From assembly GCA_964019425.1 (NCBI GenBank), contig OZ025848.1, positions 186,001 through 250,000 on the forward strand: 64,000 nt of DNA, read 5' to 3'. Source of the DNA: Flectonema sp. DT1601. Lineage: Eukaryota > Euglenozoa > Diplonemea > Diplonemida > Diplonemidae. Numbering within the stretch: position 1 is the stretch's first letter; each line of letters starts with the position of its first letter. The notes under the pieces are model-generated. The model searched no databases. It was not told where the DNA came from and saw only the letters and a list, made by a program, of their open reading frames with translations. A program made the position numbers and the translations under genes. Of the stretch, positions 63,584 to 64,000 are shown piece by piece.

Positions 63584-64000
63584 GACATAAACCAAATAAT
63601 GCGATTCTGTGAAAAAAAAAAGAGGAGATACATTAAAATAAATAACACGTGTTCGCATTGAAACTAAAACAATCATCGGGATCGAACCCCTCCAACAGAA
63701 CGACTTATAAAATGATCGTCTACATAGGAGACATTAGAAGATGTTTTAATAAAAAAATTATTCAGATGGAAGTACGCGTTATTAAAGAGATCCAAAAACC
63801 TCACAGGGTGCGACTGGATAACCGCTCGTTGCCGTTCGCTTTTTTCACCCCCCGGTGCAATTAAACTTTGCACTAAAGGGGAAATAAAACAATCACCAAT
63901 AATAATAGAAGAGTGTGAAAATAAAAAAAGGGGGGGGAAAAACACCCGTAACAAAGAAACACAGTTTTTTTTTTTTTGTTTTTTTTGTTTTTTTTTTTTG
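63584..64000. other. spacer at window edge
   Basis: Leader side of the polycystin gene. It holds a degenerate tRNA T-arm-like GGTTCGATCCC on the minus strand (63678-63688) and ends in T/G simple sequence. No gene recognised. Confidence 0.5.

Noticed and set aside
63584-63676. N-terminal extension of the polycystin-type channel
   Set aside because: It crosses a T-run plus CACAG acceptor-like site; MTTEVQ just after it is the likelier start.
1-64000. CRISPR arrays, rRNA, transposase, reverse transcriptase or virus-derived genes
   Set aside because: No regularly spaced repeats, rRNA motifs or enzyme signatures of these kinds were seen on either strand.

Overview
The window looks like nuclear DNA of a unicellular eukaryote. 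It has long single-frame genes, short introns of 56 to 143 nt, AT-rich spacers packed with homopolymer A or T runs, and families such as a kinesin, a polycystin-type channel, an Scd6/LSM14 mRNP protein, FYVE, OTU and PDZ domains, and class III nucleotide cyclases. Ten introns could be placed by frame-preserving splicing. Donors are mostly GTATGN and acceptors mostly ACAG.

All 17 recognised protein genes lie on the minus strand. At least 13 of them have a pyrimidine-rich stretch ending in AG about 15 to 70 nt before the start codon. One-way gene order plus acceptor-like sites without obvious donors is what one expects of polycistronic transcription with spliced-leader trans-splicing. A euglenozoan such as a diplonemid or bodonid relative is therefore my best guess. 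This is an inference: 5'-UTR cis introns, or another spliced-leader lineage, would also fit.

Layout by increasing coordinate (transcription runs the other way): Ala-rich repeat protein (0.75-2.5 kb); double-PDZ protein (3.1-5.1); coiled-coil PH-like protein (5.6-9.7); two-domain cold-shock protein (10.1-10.9); gene-poor 4.7 kb with a cluster of small hairpins; RanBP-zinc-finger/OTU/coiled-coil protein in four exons (15.7-20.9); membrane adenylate/guanylate cyclase (21.6-23.9); small coiled-coil protein (24.1-24.7); WW plus FYVE-like protein (25.2-27.6); kinesin with an N-terminal RING-like module (28.6-30.8); small RING-like acidic protein (32.9-33.6); type I membrane protein (34.9-35.8); repeat-rich 7 kb spacer with a GAGAAA hexamer array (35.8-42.9); PA14/stalk/multi-pass protein (42.9-45.0); repeat-rich 3 kb (45.0-48.1); inactive-looking membrane cyclase homologue (48.1-50.2); Scd6/LSM14 in five exons (52.0-53.5); long HPPD-like protein (55.3-57.3); secreted filamin-like protein (57.6-58.5); polycystin-type channel (60.0-63.6).

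There is no single pathway. Several products are surface, cilium or signalling types: two cyclase-family receptors, a PKD2-like channel, a kinesin, a PA14 multi-pass protein and two small exported proteins. Two are RNA-binding (cold shock, Scd6) and several are zinc-finger scaffolds. Spacers between 31 and 59 kb share several dispersed, partly decayed repeat families, one of which resembles the first exon of the small RING gene. I saw no reverse transcriptase, integrase, capsid, transposase or CRISPR array, and no complete tRNA or rRNA gene.
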